The position numbers and the translations under genes are program-made. The notes below the pieces were generated by a model, which saw only the letters and a list, made by a program, of their open reading frames with translations, ran no database searches and was not told where the DNA came from. A stretch of DNA of 64,000 nucleotides from Rhizohabitans arisaemae (lineage in GTDB: Bacteria; Actinomycetota; Actinomycetes; Streptosporangiales; Streptosporangiaceae): positions 1,116,001-1,180,000 of the forward strand of contig NZ_BLRH01000034.1 in NCBI RefSeq assembly GCF_025996515.1. The letters are read 5' to 3'. This document shows positions 17,033-25,372 of this stretch, piece after piece (position 1 is the first letter of the stretch; each line of letters starts with the position of its first letter).

Positions 17033-18487
17033 CTAGGCGACCTTGGGGGCGACTCGCATGCCGACCGAACAGGACGGGGTGCCGTCGGCCAGGGTGGAGA
17101 AGACCACGGGCATGTAGTCCTCGGCGAAGGAGGGGCCGGCACCGGAGGCGGCGAAGACGCTCTCGGTGACGGGCGCGAGCTCCATGTCGAGGGGCGGGGA
17201 GATGTCCTTCATGCCGTCGACGAACTCGTACAGCATGCGCAGCGAGCCGTCGCGCATGCCGACGGTGATGACGACGCCTTCGCGCTTGTAGACACCGAGG
17301 ATCGCGGCGAGGTTCACCGTCGGCGCCTGAGCCGGCGGGGCGAAGGGGGCGGGCATCCGCACGTCGGCCAGTTCGGCGAAGAGTTCGCGGAACAGGGCCG
17401 CGTAGAACGGGCGGGCACCGCCGCCGTTGGTGAGCAGGGCGATCGCCACGCCGGCTCCCGGCACCACGCGAAGGTAGGAGTACTGGCCCGTCGCCGCGCC
17501 GTCGTGGCCGTATCCCGGGACGCCCTCCCAGTCGTAGAGGGTCCAGCCCAGGCCCCAGCCGTCGGCGCTGACGGTCCATTTGTCGGGCACGTCCATCTCG
17601 CGCCGCTGCATGGCCGCGACGGTCTCGGCGGCGAGTACCCGGGTGCCGTCCGCGGCCACGCCGCCGTCGAGGTGCAGTTTGGCCAGTCTGACCAGGTCGG
17701 GGGCGCTGGCGCAGACGACGGCCGCCGGTCCTGCGGCACGCGAGTGCAGGTCCCAGAGGGGCGAGGGCTCGGGATCGGTGCCGGGCTCGCCGAAGTGGCC
17801 CATCGCCGCGCGGAACCGCAGCAGGTCCTCGGGCAGGGTCACCGTGGCGGCGAGCCCGGCCGGGGCGCACAGGAGTTCCTGCAGCGCGACGTCCCAGGTC
17901 TTGCCGGTCACGACCTCGACGATGCGGCCCAGGACGGAGTAGCCGGAGCCGCTGTAGGAGACCGCGCTGCCCGGCGGGACGTCCACGGCCAGACCGGCAC
18001 AGCCCTTGACGTACTTCTCCAGGCAGTCGTCACCCCGGCCGGTGTCGAGGTGGAAATCACCGCTGAGGCCGCTGGTGTGGGAGAGCAGCTGCCGGGGCGT
18101 GATCGTCTTACTGGCCTCCGCGTCGGCGACGACGAAGTCGGGGATCACGTCACGGACGGGGGCGTCGAGGTCCAGCAGCCCGGATTCGGCCAGCTTCACG
18201 ACGACGGTGGCGGTGTAGATCTTGGCGATGGATCCCAGGTGGAACACCGAGTCCGGTGTCGCCGTGACTCCGGTCCCCCGGTGCAGCACACCACCGGCCA
18301 GTTCGTGGATCTCCCCGCCGACCAGCACGGCCAGAGCCGCGCCCGGCACGTGGTGGGCGGCGCGCAGCGTGTCGAGCCGGTCCTGCCAGTGCGCCAGGCG
18401 GAAGACCCGGTTCGATGAGTTCGCCGTCCCCCAGGAACCCTCGGCCCGCCAGTTGCCGTCCTTGTCCCAGCTCACGTTCGTCGACAT
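17033..18487 (-). CDS. Serine hydrolase, class C beta-lactamase-like, copy 1
   Basis: A 484-residue protein of the beta-lactamase/transpeptidase-like family (penicillin-binding protein/esterase type). The nucleophile motif is SIAK (Ser86, Lys89). The third motif, HDG, lies in GYGHDGAATGQYSYLRV. The second motif, usually YSN, reads YSGSGYSVLG, so the Asn is missing. A C-terminal domain of about 110 residues follows the catalytic part. There is no signal peptide (MSTNVSWDKDGNWR), so it is probably cytoplasmic. It is last in the operon MFS - hydrolase 2 - hydrolase 1 and is a clear tandem duplicate of its neighbour 55 bases upstream. The substrate is unknown; an ester or lactam drug is possible given the efflux pump. 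Confidence 0.85.
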   Translation of the reverse strand: MSTNVSWDKDGNWRAEGSWGTANSSNRVFRLAHWQDRLDTLRAAHHVPGAALAVLVGGEIHELAGGVLHRGTGVTATPDSVFHLGSIAKIYTATVVVKLAESGLLDLDAPVRDVIPDFVVADAEASKTITPRQLLSHTSGLSGDFHLDTGRGDDCLEKYVKGCAGLAVDVPPGSAVSYSGSGYSVLGRIVEVVTGKTWDVALQELLCAPAGLAATVTLPEDLLRFRAAMGHFGEPGTDPEPSPLWDLHSRAAGPAAVVCASAPDLVRLAKLHLDGGVAADGTRVLAAETVAAMQRREMDVPDKWTVSADGWGLGWTLYDWEGVPGYGHDGAATGQYSYLRVVPGAGVAIALLTNGGGARPFYAALFRELFAELADVRMPAPFAPPAQAPTVNLAAILGVYKREGVVITVGMRDGSLRMLYEFVDGMKDISPPLDMELAPVTESVFAASGAGPSFAEDYMPVVFSTLADGTPSCSVGMRVAPKVA

Positions 18488-18542
18488 GGTGTTTCTCCTT
18501 GCTGTGCGATGTGCAAATTGCTTGTGCGAATCAATGTGTGAA

Positions 18543-19985
18543 TTAGGCGATCTTGGGTGCGGCGCGCATGCCGATGTAGCAGCACGGCGTCCCGTCGCTC
18601 AGGGTGGCGAACACCACGGGCATCCAGTCCTCGGCGAAGGAGCCCGTGCCTTCGCCGGCGAACACCGCCGGGCTCACCGGGACGAGGTTGACGTCGATGG
18701 CGGGCGCGAGCCCCGCCATACCGTCGACGAACTCGTAGAGCAGGTGCCCCTGCCCGTCGCGGCTGGTCACTGTGATGGCGACGCCTTCGCGGCGGTAAGT
18801 GCCGAGATACGGGGTGATGTCCACCGCGAGCGGCCGGGCCGGCGGCCCGAAGGGGGCGGGCATCGTGATCCCGCCCAGTTCGGAGAGGAGCTCGCGGAAC
18901 AGGCTCGCGTAGAGCGTGCGGGCGCCGCCGCCGTTGGTCAGCAGCACGATGATCAGGCCCGTGCCCGGAGCGACGCGCAGGAACCCGTACTGCCCGATGG
19001 TCGCGCCGTCGTGGCCGTAGCCGGGGGTGCCCTCCCAGTCGTACAGCGACCAGCCCAGGCCCCACCCGTCGGCGCTGACCGTCCACTTGTCGGGGCTGTC
19101 CACCTCGCGCCGCTGCATGGCCGCGACCGCCTCCGCGGACAGCAGGCGGGTGCCGTCCGGCGCGACGCCGCCGTCGAGGTGCAGTTTGGCCAGGCGGAGG
19201 ACGTCCGCGGCGGTGGCGCAGAGCACGCCGCCGTACGGCCCGGCCGAACGCGGCAGCGGGTTCCACACCGGGGCGGGGTCCGGCATCCGCCCCGGCTCGC
19301 CGAAGTGGCCCATCGCCGACCTGAACCGCAGCACGTCCTCCGGCAGGGTCACCGTAGCGGCGAGGCCGAGCGGGGCGCACAGCATCTCCTGCAGGGCCTG
19401 GTCCCAGGTCTGGCCGGTGAGCACCTCGACCACGCGGCCGAGCACGTTGTAGCCGACGCTGCTGTAGGAGGTCCCGGTCCCCGGCCCGCAGTCCAGGGCC
19501 ACGCCCTTGGCCGCCTCGACGTACTTGGCCAGGCAGTCGTCGCCGCGGCCGGTGTCGTGGGTGAAGTCGCAGGTGAGCCCGCTGGTGTGGCTGAGCATCT
19601 GCCGGATCGTGATGCGCTCGCCGGCCTGCGGGTCGGCGGTGGCGAACTCGGGCAGGACATCGATCACCCGCGCGTCCAGGTCCAGCCGCCCGGAGTCGAC
19701 CAGCCGCATGACGAGCGTGGCCGTGTGGATCTTGGTGATCGAGCCGACCTGGAACAGGGAGTCGGTCGTGGCCCCCACCCCGGTCCCCCGGTGCAGCACG
19801 CCACTCGCCAGTTCGTGAACCTCCCCGTCGGCCAGCACCGCCAGGGTGGCGCCCGGCACGTGGTGGGCTTCGCGCAGCTCATCGAACCGCGCCTGCCAGC
19901 GGGCCGGGTCGAAGGGCCGGCCCGGCGAACTCGCCGTGCCCTGCGAGCCCTCGGCGTTCTTGCCCCGGTTCACGTTCGTCGACAT
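18543..19985 (-). CDS. Serine hydrolase, class C beta-lactamase-like, copy 2
   Basis: A 480-residue tandem paralogue of the neighbouring gene. The nucleophile motif is SITK (Ser82, Lys85), the HxG motif is HDG in GYGHDGATIGQYGFLRV, and the middle motif is YSSVGYNVLG instead of YSN. It shares the start MSTNV and the RW/HWQ-R-DELREAHHVPGA opening with copy 1. The ATG at 19985 was chosen for that shared start and an AGGGAGG ribosome binding site; an in-frame extension to 20279 runs into the MFS gene and has no support. It lacks a signal peptide. It lies 34 bases downstream of the MFS gene, so co-transcription is likely. Confidence 0.88.
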   Translation of the reverse strand: MSTNVNRGKNAEGSQGTASSPGRPFDPARWQARFDELREAHHVPGATLAVLADGEVHELASGVLHRGTGVGATTDSLFQVGSITKIHTATLVMRLVDSGRLDLDARVIDVLPEFATADPQAGERITIRQMLSHTSGLTCDFTHDTGRGDDCLAKYVEAAKGVALDCGPGTGTSYSSVGYNVLGRVVEVLTGQTWDQALQEMLCAPLGLAATVTLPEDVLRFRSAMGHFGEPGRMPDPAPVWNPLPRSAGPYGGVLCATAADVLRLAKLHLDGGVAPDGTRLLSAEAVAAMQRREVDSPDKWTVSADGWGLGWSLYDWEGTPGYGHDGATIGQYGFLRVAPGTGLIIVLLTNGGGARTLYASLFRELLSELGGITMPAPFGPPARPLAVDITPYLGTYRREGVAITVTSRDGQGHLLYEFVDGMAGLAPAIDVNLVPVSPAVFAGEGTGSFAEDWMPVVFATLSDGTPCCYIGMRAAPKIA

Positions 19986-20019
19986 GGTGTTCCTCCCTGT
20001 GTGGTTCGTCGGACGGATG

Positions 20020-21558
20020 TCAGTGGTGCAGGGCGGGGACGCGGTCCCGGTCCTTCTCCCGCGGCTGCTGCGGCTGTGACTGCGGCTGCTGCGCCGCGCC
20101 GGCCCGTGCGCGGCCTCGCATGATGACCAGGACGAGTACGGCGGCGGCCACGACTCCGGACGCACCGGCGATGAACACCGTCGACATCGCGGAGGTGAAG
20201 GCCTCACGCGCGGTCGCGGCCAGCCCGGCGTCGCCGTTCGCGGTGGCGAGGGCCTCGCCGAGCGATCGCCGTGCCTCATCGGTCGCGGTGACGGGCATCG
20301 CGGCGGTGTAACCGCCCGCCAGGATGCTGCCCAGGATGGCGACGCCGAGGGCTGCGCCCATCTGCTGGATGGTGTCGTTCAGCGCGGATCCGACGCCGGC
20401 GTGCTCCGGCGGCACCGTGCCCATGAGCGCGGTGATGGCCGCGGGGACCGCCAGGCCGCCGCCGGCACCGAGCAGGAACAGCGCCACGGCGGGGAGTACG
20501 ATGCCGTGCTCCGGCGAGACGGTGGACATCAGGGCGAACCCGGAGGCGGAGACGAGCATGCCGATGGTCATGAGCGCCCGGTTGCCGATCTTGCCGCCGA
20601 GGGTGGCGCCGATCGTGTTGAAGGCGAGCGAGGCGAGGGCCATCGGAATGAAGGCGAGCCCGGCCTGGGTGGGCGTGTAGCCGAGTACGTACTGCAGGTA
20701 CTGGGTGAGCACGAGCAGCAGGCCGCCGTTGGCGATCTGGACGAGGGCCAGGGACAGGCTGCCGCCGGAGAAGGCGGGGTTGCGGAACAGGCTCAGCGGG
20801 ACCATCGGGTGGGGCGTGCGCAGCTCCCACAGTACGAACCCGGCCAGGGCGGCGACGGTGACGACGAGGCCGGTCACGGTGGCCGCGTGGTTCAGGCCGT
20901 ACTTCGGCAGCTCGATGATGGTCCACACCAGGGCGGACATGCCGACCACCGACAGGATCGCGCCGAGCGGATCGGGCTTGCTCCACGGGCCCTTGGACTC
21001 GGGCATCAGGACCAAAGCCGCGACGATGGCCAGCAGCGCGATCGGCACGTTGATGAGGAAGACCGCCCCCCACCAGAACCAGGCGATCAGCGCGCCGCCC
21101 AGGACGGGCCCGCCGACCAGGCCGACCATGGCGACCGCGCTCCACGCGGCCATGGCCTTGCGGCGCTCGGCGTCGTCGAAGACGGTGATCAGGATGGACA
21201 GTGTGCTGGGCATGACCAGCGCGCCGCCGACGCCCATCACCGCACGGGCGACGATGAGCTGGGCGGGATCGCCGGCGAAGGTGGCCGCCAACGATGACAG
21301 GCCGAACAGCGCCAATCCGATGACCATGACTTTCCGGCGGCCGTAGCGGTCGGAGAGGCTGCCCGAGGTGAGCAGGAGACCGGCGAAGACCAGGATGTAG
21401 GAGTCCAGGATCCACTGGATCTCCTGCGCGCTCGCGCCAAGGTCGGCCATCAGCGGCGGCACCGCGACGGTGAGCACCATGTTGTCGATGACCAGCACCA
21501 GCGTGCTGAGGCACAGCACGATCAGGATCAGCCAGCGGCGTGGATTCGGTGTGTGCAT
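20020..21558 (-). CDS. DHA2-family MFS drug transporter (14 TM)
   Basis: A 512-residue proton-driven exporter of the EmrB/QacA (DHA2) type. It shows about 14 hydrophobic segments, motif A-like GSLSDRYGRRKVMVIGL after TM2 and the motif C region VGGPVLGGALIAWFWWGAVFLINVP in TM5-6. The cytoplasmic C-terminus is basic and glutamine-rich (QQPQSQPQQPREKDRDR). It heads a three-gene operon with two serine hydrolases, which suggests combined export and hydrolysis of a compound. The region upstream of the start (21559-21668) contains a perfect 19-base palindrome and repeats of TGTACGCAG, the likely regulatory site, but no TetR gene is adjacent. Confidence 0.92.
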   Translation of the reverse strand: MHTPNPRRWLILIVLCLSTLVLVIDNMVLTVAVPPLMADLGASAQEIQWILDSYILVFAGLLLTSGSLSDRYGRRKVMVIGLALFGLSSLAATFAGDPAQLIVARAVMGVGGALVMPSTLSILITVFDDAERRKAMAAWSAVAMVGLVGGPVLGGALIAWFWWGAVFLINVPIALLAIVAALVLMPESKGPWSKPDPLGAILSVVGMSALVWTIIELPKYGLNHAATVTGLVVTVAALAGFVLWELRTPHPMVPLSLFRNPAFSGGSLSLALVQIANGGLLLVLTQYLQYVLGYTPTQAGLAFIPMALASLAFNTIGATLGGKIGNRALMTIGMLVSASGFALMSTVSPEHGIVLPAVALFLLGAGGGLAVPAAITALMGTVPPEHAGVGSALNDTIQQMGAALGVAILGSILAGGYTAAMPVTATDEARRSLGEALATANGDAGLAATAREAFTSAMSTVFIAGASGVVAAAVLVLVIMRGRARAGAAQQPQSQPQQPREKDRDRVPALHH

Positions 21559-21605
21559 GGGGACCTCTCAATACGGCGCGTACGGCGTACCCTCTATGCG
21601 AACGC

Positions 21606-21653
21606 TGTACGCAGAATAGCTCAAATGTACGCAGTTGCGCACAGTGTGCGCAA
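21606..21653. promoter_or_regulatory. Palindromic operator upstream of MFS operon
   Basis: TTGCGCAC-AGT-GTGCGCAA (21635-21653) is a perfect palindrome. Just beside it, TGTACGCAG occurs twice (21606-21614 and 21626-21634). On the minus strand a TATTCT -10-like hexamer lies within this cluster, so a bound repressor would block the MFS promoter. The regulator is not identified. Confidence 0.6.
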
Positions 21654-21668
21654 AGAAATCTTCAGGAA

Positions 21669-22055
21669 TCAGGCCCCGGCCGGAGGCGTCCACTCGATGA
21701 GCTGGACCACCACGCCATTGGGGTCGGTGAGCTGCAGCACCCACTCGCCCCACGGCTCCAGGCGCAGCGGCGCGGTGATGGGGGCACCCTCCCGGCGCAG
21801 CCGTTCATGCTCGTCGGCGATGCCGGTGACCGTGAAGCACACGGCCGCGCTCACGGACCGGCGACCGGCGGGGGGTGCCGGACGTACGGCGTCGCGCTGC
21901 TGGAGCACGATGTCGGGGGCCGCGTCGTCCCGGCTGAGGCAGACGAGGCCCTCGGCGGCCAGCACCTCGCGAAAGCCCAGGTGGGAGATGAAGAAGTTGC
22001 TGGAAGCCGCCACATCGTCGATGTGCAGTGACACGGCGGCGGCGATGACGTTCAT
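21669..22055 (-). CDS. Glyoxalase/bleomycin-resistance (VOC) protein
   Basis: A 128-residue vicinal oxygen chelate protein. It opens with SLHIDDVAASSNFFISHLGFREV and closes with EWVLQLTDPNGVVVQLIEW, the two beta-alpha-beta units typical of the family; the His, Glu and Glu positions could bind a metal. Such proteins isomerise or sequester reactive or toxic small molecules. The ATG at 22055 has GAGGAG upstream; a longer frame to 22145 lacks one. It is divergent from a LysR gene 127 bases away, the usual sign that LysR controls it, and lies upstream of the MFS operon on the same strand. Confidence 0.85.
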   Translation of the reverse strand: MNVIAAAVSLHIDDVAASSNFFISHLGFREVLAAEGLVCLSRDDAAPDIVLQQRDAVRPAPPAGRRSVSAAVCFTVTGIADEHERLRREGAPITAPLRLEPWGEWVLQLTDPNGVVVQLIEWTPPAGA

Positions 22056-22182
22056 GGTGCTCCTCGCGGTGGGATCCGGTGTTCTCGGATGTCCATGAGC
22101 ATCGCCTGCGACCGTTGTGGGGATCAACGCCAAGTTCCGCACCATGCCATAACCTCTCGCCTATCAATAGGAACGGGGCACG

Positions 22183-23067
22183 GTGGAACTTCGCGACATT
22201 GAACTCTTCCTCACCCTGGCCGAGGAGCTCCACTTCGGCCGGACGGCGGAACGGCTGCACGTGACCCAGGCCCGGGTCAGCCAGGCCATCAAGAAACAGG
22301 AGCGCCGCATCGGCTCGGCGCTGTTCGAGCGAAGCAACCGCAAGGTGGCCCTGACCCCCGTCGGCGCACGGCTCGCCGAAGATCTGCGGCCTCACTACCA
22401 GGGGATTCAGGAGAGCCTGGAACGCGCCGCACTGGCCGCGCGCGGCAAGACCGACGTACTGCGCGTGGGCCTGATCCCGCTCGACATTCAGGCGATGACC
22501 GCCCACTTCGCCGCTTTCAAGGCCCGGCATCCCGAATGCGAGCTGCGGTTCCGCTACATCGATTTCGGCGATCCCTTCGCATCGCTCCGCGCCGGGGACA
22601 TCGATGTGGGGATCATGTGGCTCCCCGTCAGGGAGCCCGACCTCACCGTCGGCCCGGTCATCCAGATCGAGCGGATCGTGCTCGCCGTCGCCACCGTGAA
22701 CCCGCTGGCCGCGCGGGAATCCGTCTCCTACGAGGACCTCGGCGACCAGGTGGTCTTCGGCGGGGCCTCGCCCGACTACTGGCGGGAGGCGCTCGTGCCG
22801 TCGCACACCCCCGGCGGACGGCCGATCCGGATCGGCCCGATCGTCACCACCAGCGGGGAGATGCTGCCCATCATCGCCTCAGGTGAGGCGGTCACGCCCT
22901 TGCACGAGCAGGCCGCCACGTACTGGCCGCGCCCCGACGTCGCCTACGTGCCCATTCGCGACGCTCCCCCCGCCCGCTGGGCCCTCATCTGGCGCACCGC
23001 CACCGAGACCCCCCTCATCCGGGCCTTCGCCCAGGCCGTCAAGGACATCGGCCCCGTCGGCCCGTGA
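22183..23067 (+). CDS. LysR-family transcriptional regulator
   Basis: A 294-residue regulator with the N-terminal winged helix-turn-helix (MELRDIELFLTLAEELHFGRTAERLHVTQARVSQAIKKQERRIG, in which the LysR pattern of residues 1-60 is clear) and a periplasmic-binding-type co-inducer domain (residues about 92-290, DVLRVGLIPL onward). It starts with GTG. The intergenic region to the divergent VOC gene is 127 bases and contains the short dyad CCTAT-N2-ATAGG around 22161-22172, near its own start. It probably controls the VOC gene and itself; control of the MFS operon is possible but not shown. Confidence 0.9.
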   Translation: MELRDIELFLTLAEELHFGRTAERLHVTQARVSQAIKKQERRIGSALFERSNRKVALTPVGARLAEDLRPHYQGIQESLERAALAARGKTDVLRVGLIPLDIQAMTAHFAAFKARHPECELRFRYIDFGDPFASLRAGDIDVGIMWLPVREPDLTVGPVIQIERIVLAVATVNPLAARESVSYEDLGDQVVFGGASPDYWREALVPSHTPGGRPIRIGPIVTTSGEMLPIIASGEAVTPLHEQAATYWPRPDVAYVPIRDAPPARWALIWRTATETPLIRAFAQAVKDIGPVGP

Positions 23068-23263
23068 AGCCGGGGTTCGTCCATGACACCCATGCGGGCA
23101 CCTCGTCGGCGTCATGCGGCGACCCGCACCGGTTTCGCCGCAGGTACGGCCGAGACCGGCCCGGCACAGCCCGTACAGCGTGATTCAGGTGGCACGGGTC
23201 CTGAGCTCATCTGAAGATCACCCGCGGCGGGAGCGGGGTGGACAGCTGGTACGGTCGGTGGGC

Positions 23264-23869
23264 GTGGCGCACTACTTCGAGGAGCGACCGCGGACCGGGC
23301 ACCGGCCGGGTCTGGTCGACGTCGTCCTACCCGACCTGCATCTGCGGCTGGAGACCGACAGCGGCGTCTTCTCGCCCGAGCGCCTCGATGTGGGCACCCG
23401 GATCCTCCTGGAGACCGTGCCGACCCCGCCGCGTACGGGCGACCTGCTCGACCTGGGCTGCGGCTACGGCCCGATCGCGCTCACCATGGCCACGCGGGCA
23501 CCGGATGCGACGGTCTGGGCGGTGGACGTGAACGAGCGCTCGCTTGAGCTCTGTGCCCGAAACGCCCAGACCGCCGGCCTTGACAAAGTAAGGTGCCTCC
23601 GTCCCGAGGAGATCGACCCGGGCCTTCGGTTCGCCGCCATCTGGTCCAACCCGCCCATCCGCATCGGCAAGCGAGCCATGCATGAGATGCTCACCACCTG
23701 GCTCGACCGGCTCACCCCGGACGGCGAGGCCTATCTGGTCGTGCAGAAACACCTCGGATCGGACTCCCTCCAGCGCTGGCTCACCGAGCAGGGGTACCCG
23801 GCCACCCGGACGGCCTCCCGCTCGGCCTACCGCGTCCTGCGGGTCACCGCCCGAGAAGTCCCGTCCTGA
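23264..23869 (+). CDS. RsmC-like class I methyltransferase
   Basis: About 201 residues. The SAM-binding motif is DLLDLGCGYGPIALTMA, an acidic residue ends strand 2 (VWAVDVNERSLEL), and the catalytic signature SNPPIRIGK matches the NPP[IF/Y] motif of guanine-N2 or adenine-N6 methyltransferases such as RsmC. The opening AHYFEERPRTGHRPG is typical of the single-domain actinobacterial relatives that lack the RsmC N-terminal half. I chose GTG 23264 because the family begins with a short residue followed by HYF; GTG 23258 is equally in frame. The probable role is 16S rRNA or other RNA guanine methylation. It lies 20 bases before a second RNA methyltransferase. Confidence 0.8.
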   Translation: MAHYFEERPRTGHRPGLVDVVLPDLHLRLETDSGVFSPERLDVGTRILLETVPTPPRTGDLLDLGCGYGPIALTMATRAPDATVWAVDVNERSLELCARNAQTAGLDKVRCLRPEEIDPGLRFAAIWSNPPIRIGKRAMHEMLTTWLDRLTPDGEAYLVVQKHLGSDSLQRWLTEQGYPATRTASRSAYRVLRVTAREVPS

Positions 23870-23889
23870 AATATCCGGAAAGTAGAGAG

Positions 23890-24450
23890 ATGAGCACCCG
23901 CAGGCAGCTCCGCCCCACCGACGTCAAGCGGCTCAACCGAGGCTGGCGCCGCGGTACCGAGGGCCGTCTCGCCCTGATCCTGGACTCGGTGACCGGCCCC
24001 TTCAACGTCGGGTCGATCTTCCGCACCGCCGCCGCCTTCGGCGTCACCCGGGTGTGGCTCGCCGGGAACTCCACCGGCCCGGACAACCCGAAAGTCCAGA
24101 AGACGGCGCTCGGCACCGAGCGCTTCCTGGAATGGGAAGACGGGATCACCGCGGCGGAGGCGGTCCGCGCCGCCAAGGACGACGGCTACCGGGTGGTCGC
24201 GATCGAGCTGACCGGCGACGCCGCGCCGCTGCACGAGGCCGCCCTCGACGGGGATGTCTGCCTGGTCCTCGGCAACGAGGACCACGGCTGCTCCCCCGCC
24301 CTGCTGGAGGCGTGCGACGCGGTCGCCTACATCCCGCAGATCGGGCGGGTCGGCTCGCTCAACGTCGCCGTCGCCGCCGCGGTCGCCCTCGCCGAAGCCC
24401 GCCGCCGCGAATGGGCCCAGGTCAAGGAACCGGCCGAAGGCCCCGCCTGA
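23890..24450 (+). CDS. TrmH/SpoU-family RNA methyltransferase
   Basis: A 186-residue SPOUT enzyme. All three knot motifs are visible: LILDSVTGPFNVGSIFRTAAAFG (motif 1, with conserved Asn and Arg), CLVLGNEDHGCS (motif 2) and AYIPQIGRVGSLNVAVAAAVAL (motif 3). It transfers a methyl group from SAM to a ribose 2'-OH in tRNA or rRNA; the exact site cannot be told from sequence. There is no N-terminal L30-like substrate domain, so it is of the minimal TrmH size. It follows the RsmC-like gene by 20 bases, so the two RNA-modifying enzymes may be co-transcribed. Confidence 0.9.
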   Translation: MSTRRQLRPTDVKRLNRGWRRGTEGRLALILDSVTGPFNVGSIFRTAAAFGVTRVWLAGNSTGPDNPKVQKTALGTERFLEWEDGITAAEAVRAAKDDGYRVVAIELTGDAAPLHEAALDGDVCLVLGNEDHGCSPALLEACDAVAYIPQIGRVGSLNVAVAAAVALAEARRREWAQVKEPAEGPA

Positions 24451-24564
24451 CCGACGCCGAGGAAGTCCGCGCCGCCGCGCCGTTCGCCGACACATACCCG
24501 GTGAACCGGAACGGAAATCGCCGAGCGTGAACCGAAGGCGGCGGAAGCCGCGATAGACGGGAAT

Positions 24565-25164
24565 GTGTCCTTCTTTCGCAGACTCCGCCGGGAACCGGCC
24601 CCCGTCGGCCCGGACAGCGACGACGTGGAGCTGATCGCCGCCGTGGCCGGGGGGCAGGTGGAGGCGCTCAGACTCCTGCACCGCCGGCACGCCCCCTGGC
24701 TCAGGGTCCGGCTGGCCCGCCGCTGCGCCGACCTCGACCTGGTGGACGACGCCATCCAGGACGCCTTCGTGGCCGTCTGGCGGGACGCGCGCCGATACCG
24801 CCCGGGCGAGGGCGAGGTGGCCGCCTGGCTCTGGACGATCGCGATCCGCCGGCTCATCTCCGGGCTGCGCCGCCGCGGCGCCGTACCGCGCCCGGCCGCG
24901 ATCGACGACCTCACGCCGGGGCAGGCCGGAGCGGCGCTGCCGGTCGGTGAATCGGCCGAGGACGCGGTCCTGGTCGGGGTGGAGCACGGGGACCTCGGCA
25001 CGGCGCTGGGCCGCCTGTCCCCCGAACTGCGCGCGGCGATCCAGACGACCGTTCTGGACGGCCTCACCGTCCGCGAGGCCTCCCGGCTTCTCGGCATCCC
25101 CGAGGGCACCGTGAAAACCCGGGTCATGCGCGCCAAAGCCCAGCTGAGGGGGTATCTCGCATGA
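24565..25164 (+). CDS. ECF sigma factor
   Basis: A 199-residue sigma-70 family protein of ECF type. Region 2 spans about residues 40-105 (LLHRRHAPWLRVRLARRC, DLVDDAIQDAFVAVWRDARRY, VAAWLWTIAIRRLI) and region 4 about 140-198 (SPELRAAIQTTVLDGLTVREASRLLGIPEGTVKTRVMRAKAQLRGYLA). It starts with GTG. The next gene downstream has an N-terminal HxxxCxxC zinc finger and membrane segments, the normal form of a cognate anti-sigma factor, and then come ABC transporter genes. The set looks like a signal-responsive unit, with the transporter as output or signal source. No clear ECF promoter could be fixed upstream. Confidence 0.9.
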   Translation: MSFFRRLRREPAPVGPDSDDVELIAAVAGGQVEALRLLHRRHAPWLRVRLARRCADLDLVDDAIQDAFVAVWRDARRYRPGEGEVAAWLWTIAIRRLISGLRRRGAVPRPAAIDDLTPGQAGAALPVGESAEDAVLVGVEHGDLGTALGRLSPELRAAIQTTVLDGLTVREASRLLGIPEGTVKTRVMRAKAQLRGYLA

Positions 25165-25372
25165 TCCACTCCCTCTGTCCGGCACGGCCCGCGTGTACCC
25201 GGCACACCACGCCGGTACGGCCGGAGTCCACCGCAGGCCGTACCCCACGGCCCGTCCCCAGCGTGGAGACCGCCGGGCCGGCACCGCATCCACGACGCCG
25301 GAACCCCGTCGCGCCGGTCCGGCGCGAAGCCGCCTCAGGCCGTACCGCGCGGCTCGTTCTCAAGGAGGCACG

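Noticed and set aside
15525-17870. 781-codon minus-strand frame across the VWA gene and a terminator
   Set aside because: It crosses a strong hairpin and two real genes, and its composition is that of antisense sequence.
18543-20279. Longer start for serine hydrolase copy 2 at 20279
   Set aside because: It would overlap the MFS gene by 260 bases and lacks a ribosome binding site; the start at 19985 matches the paralogue.
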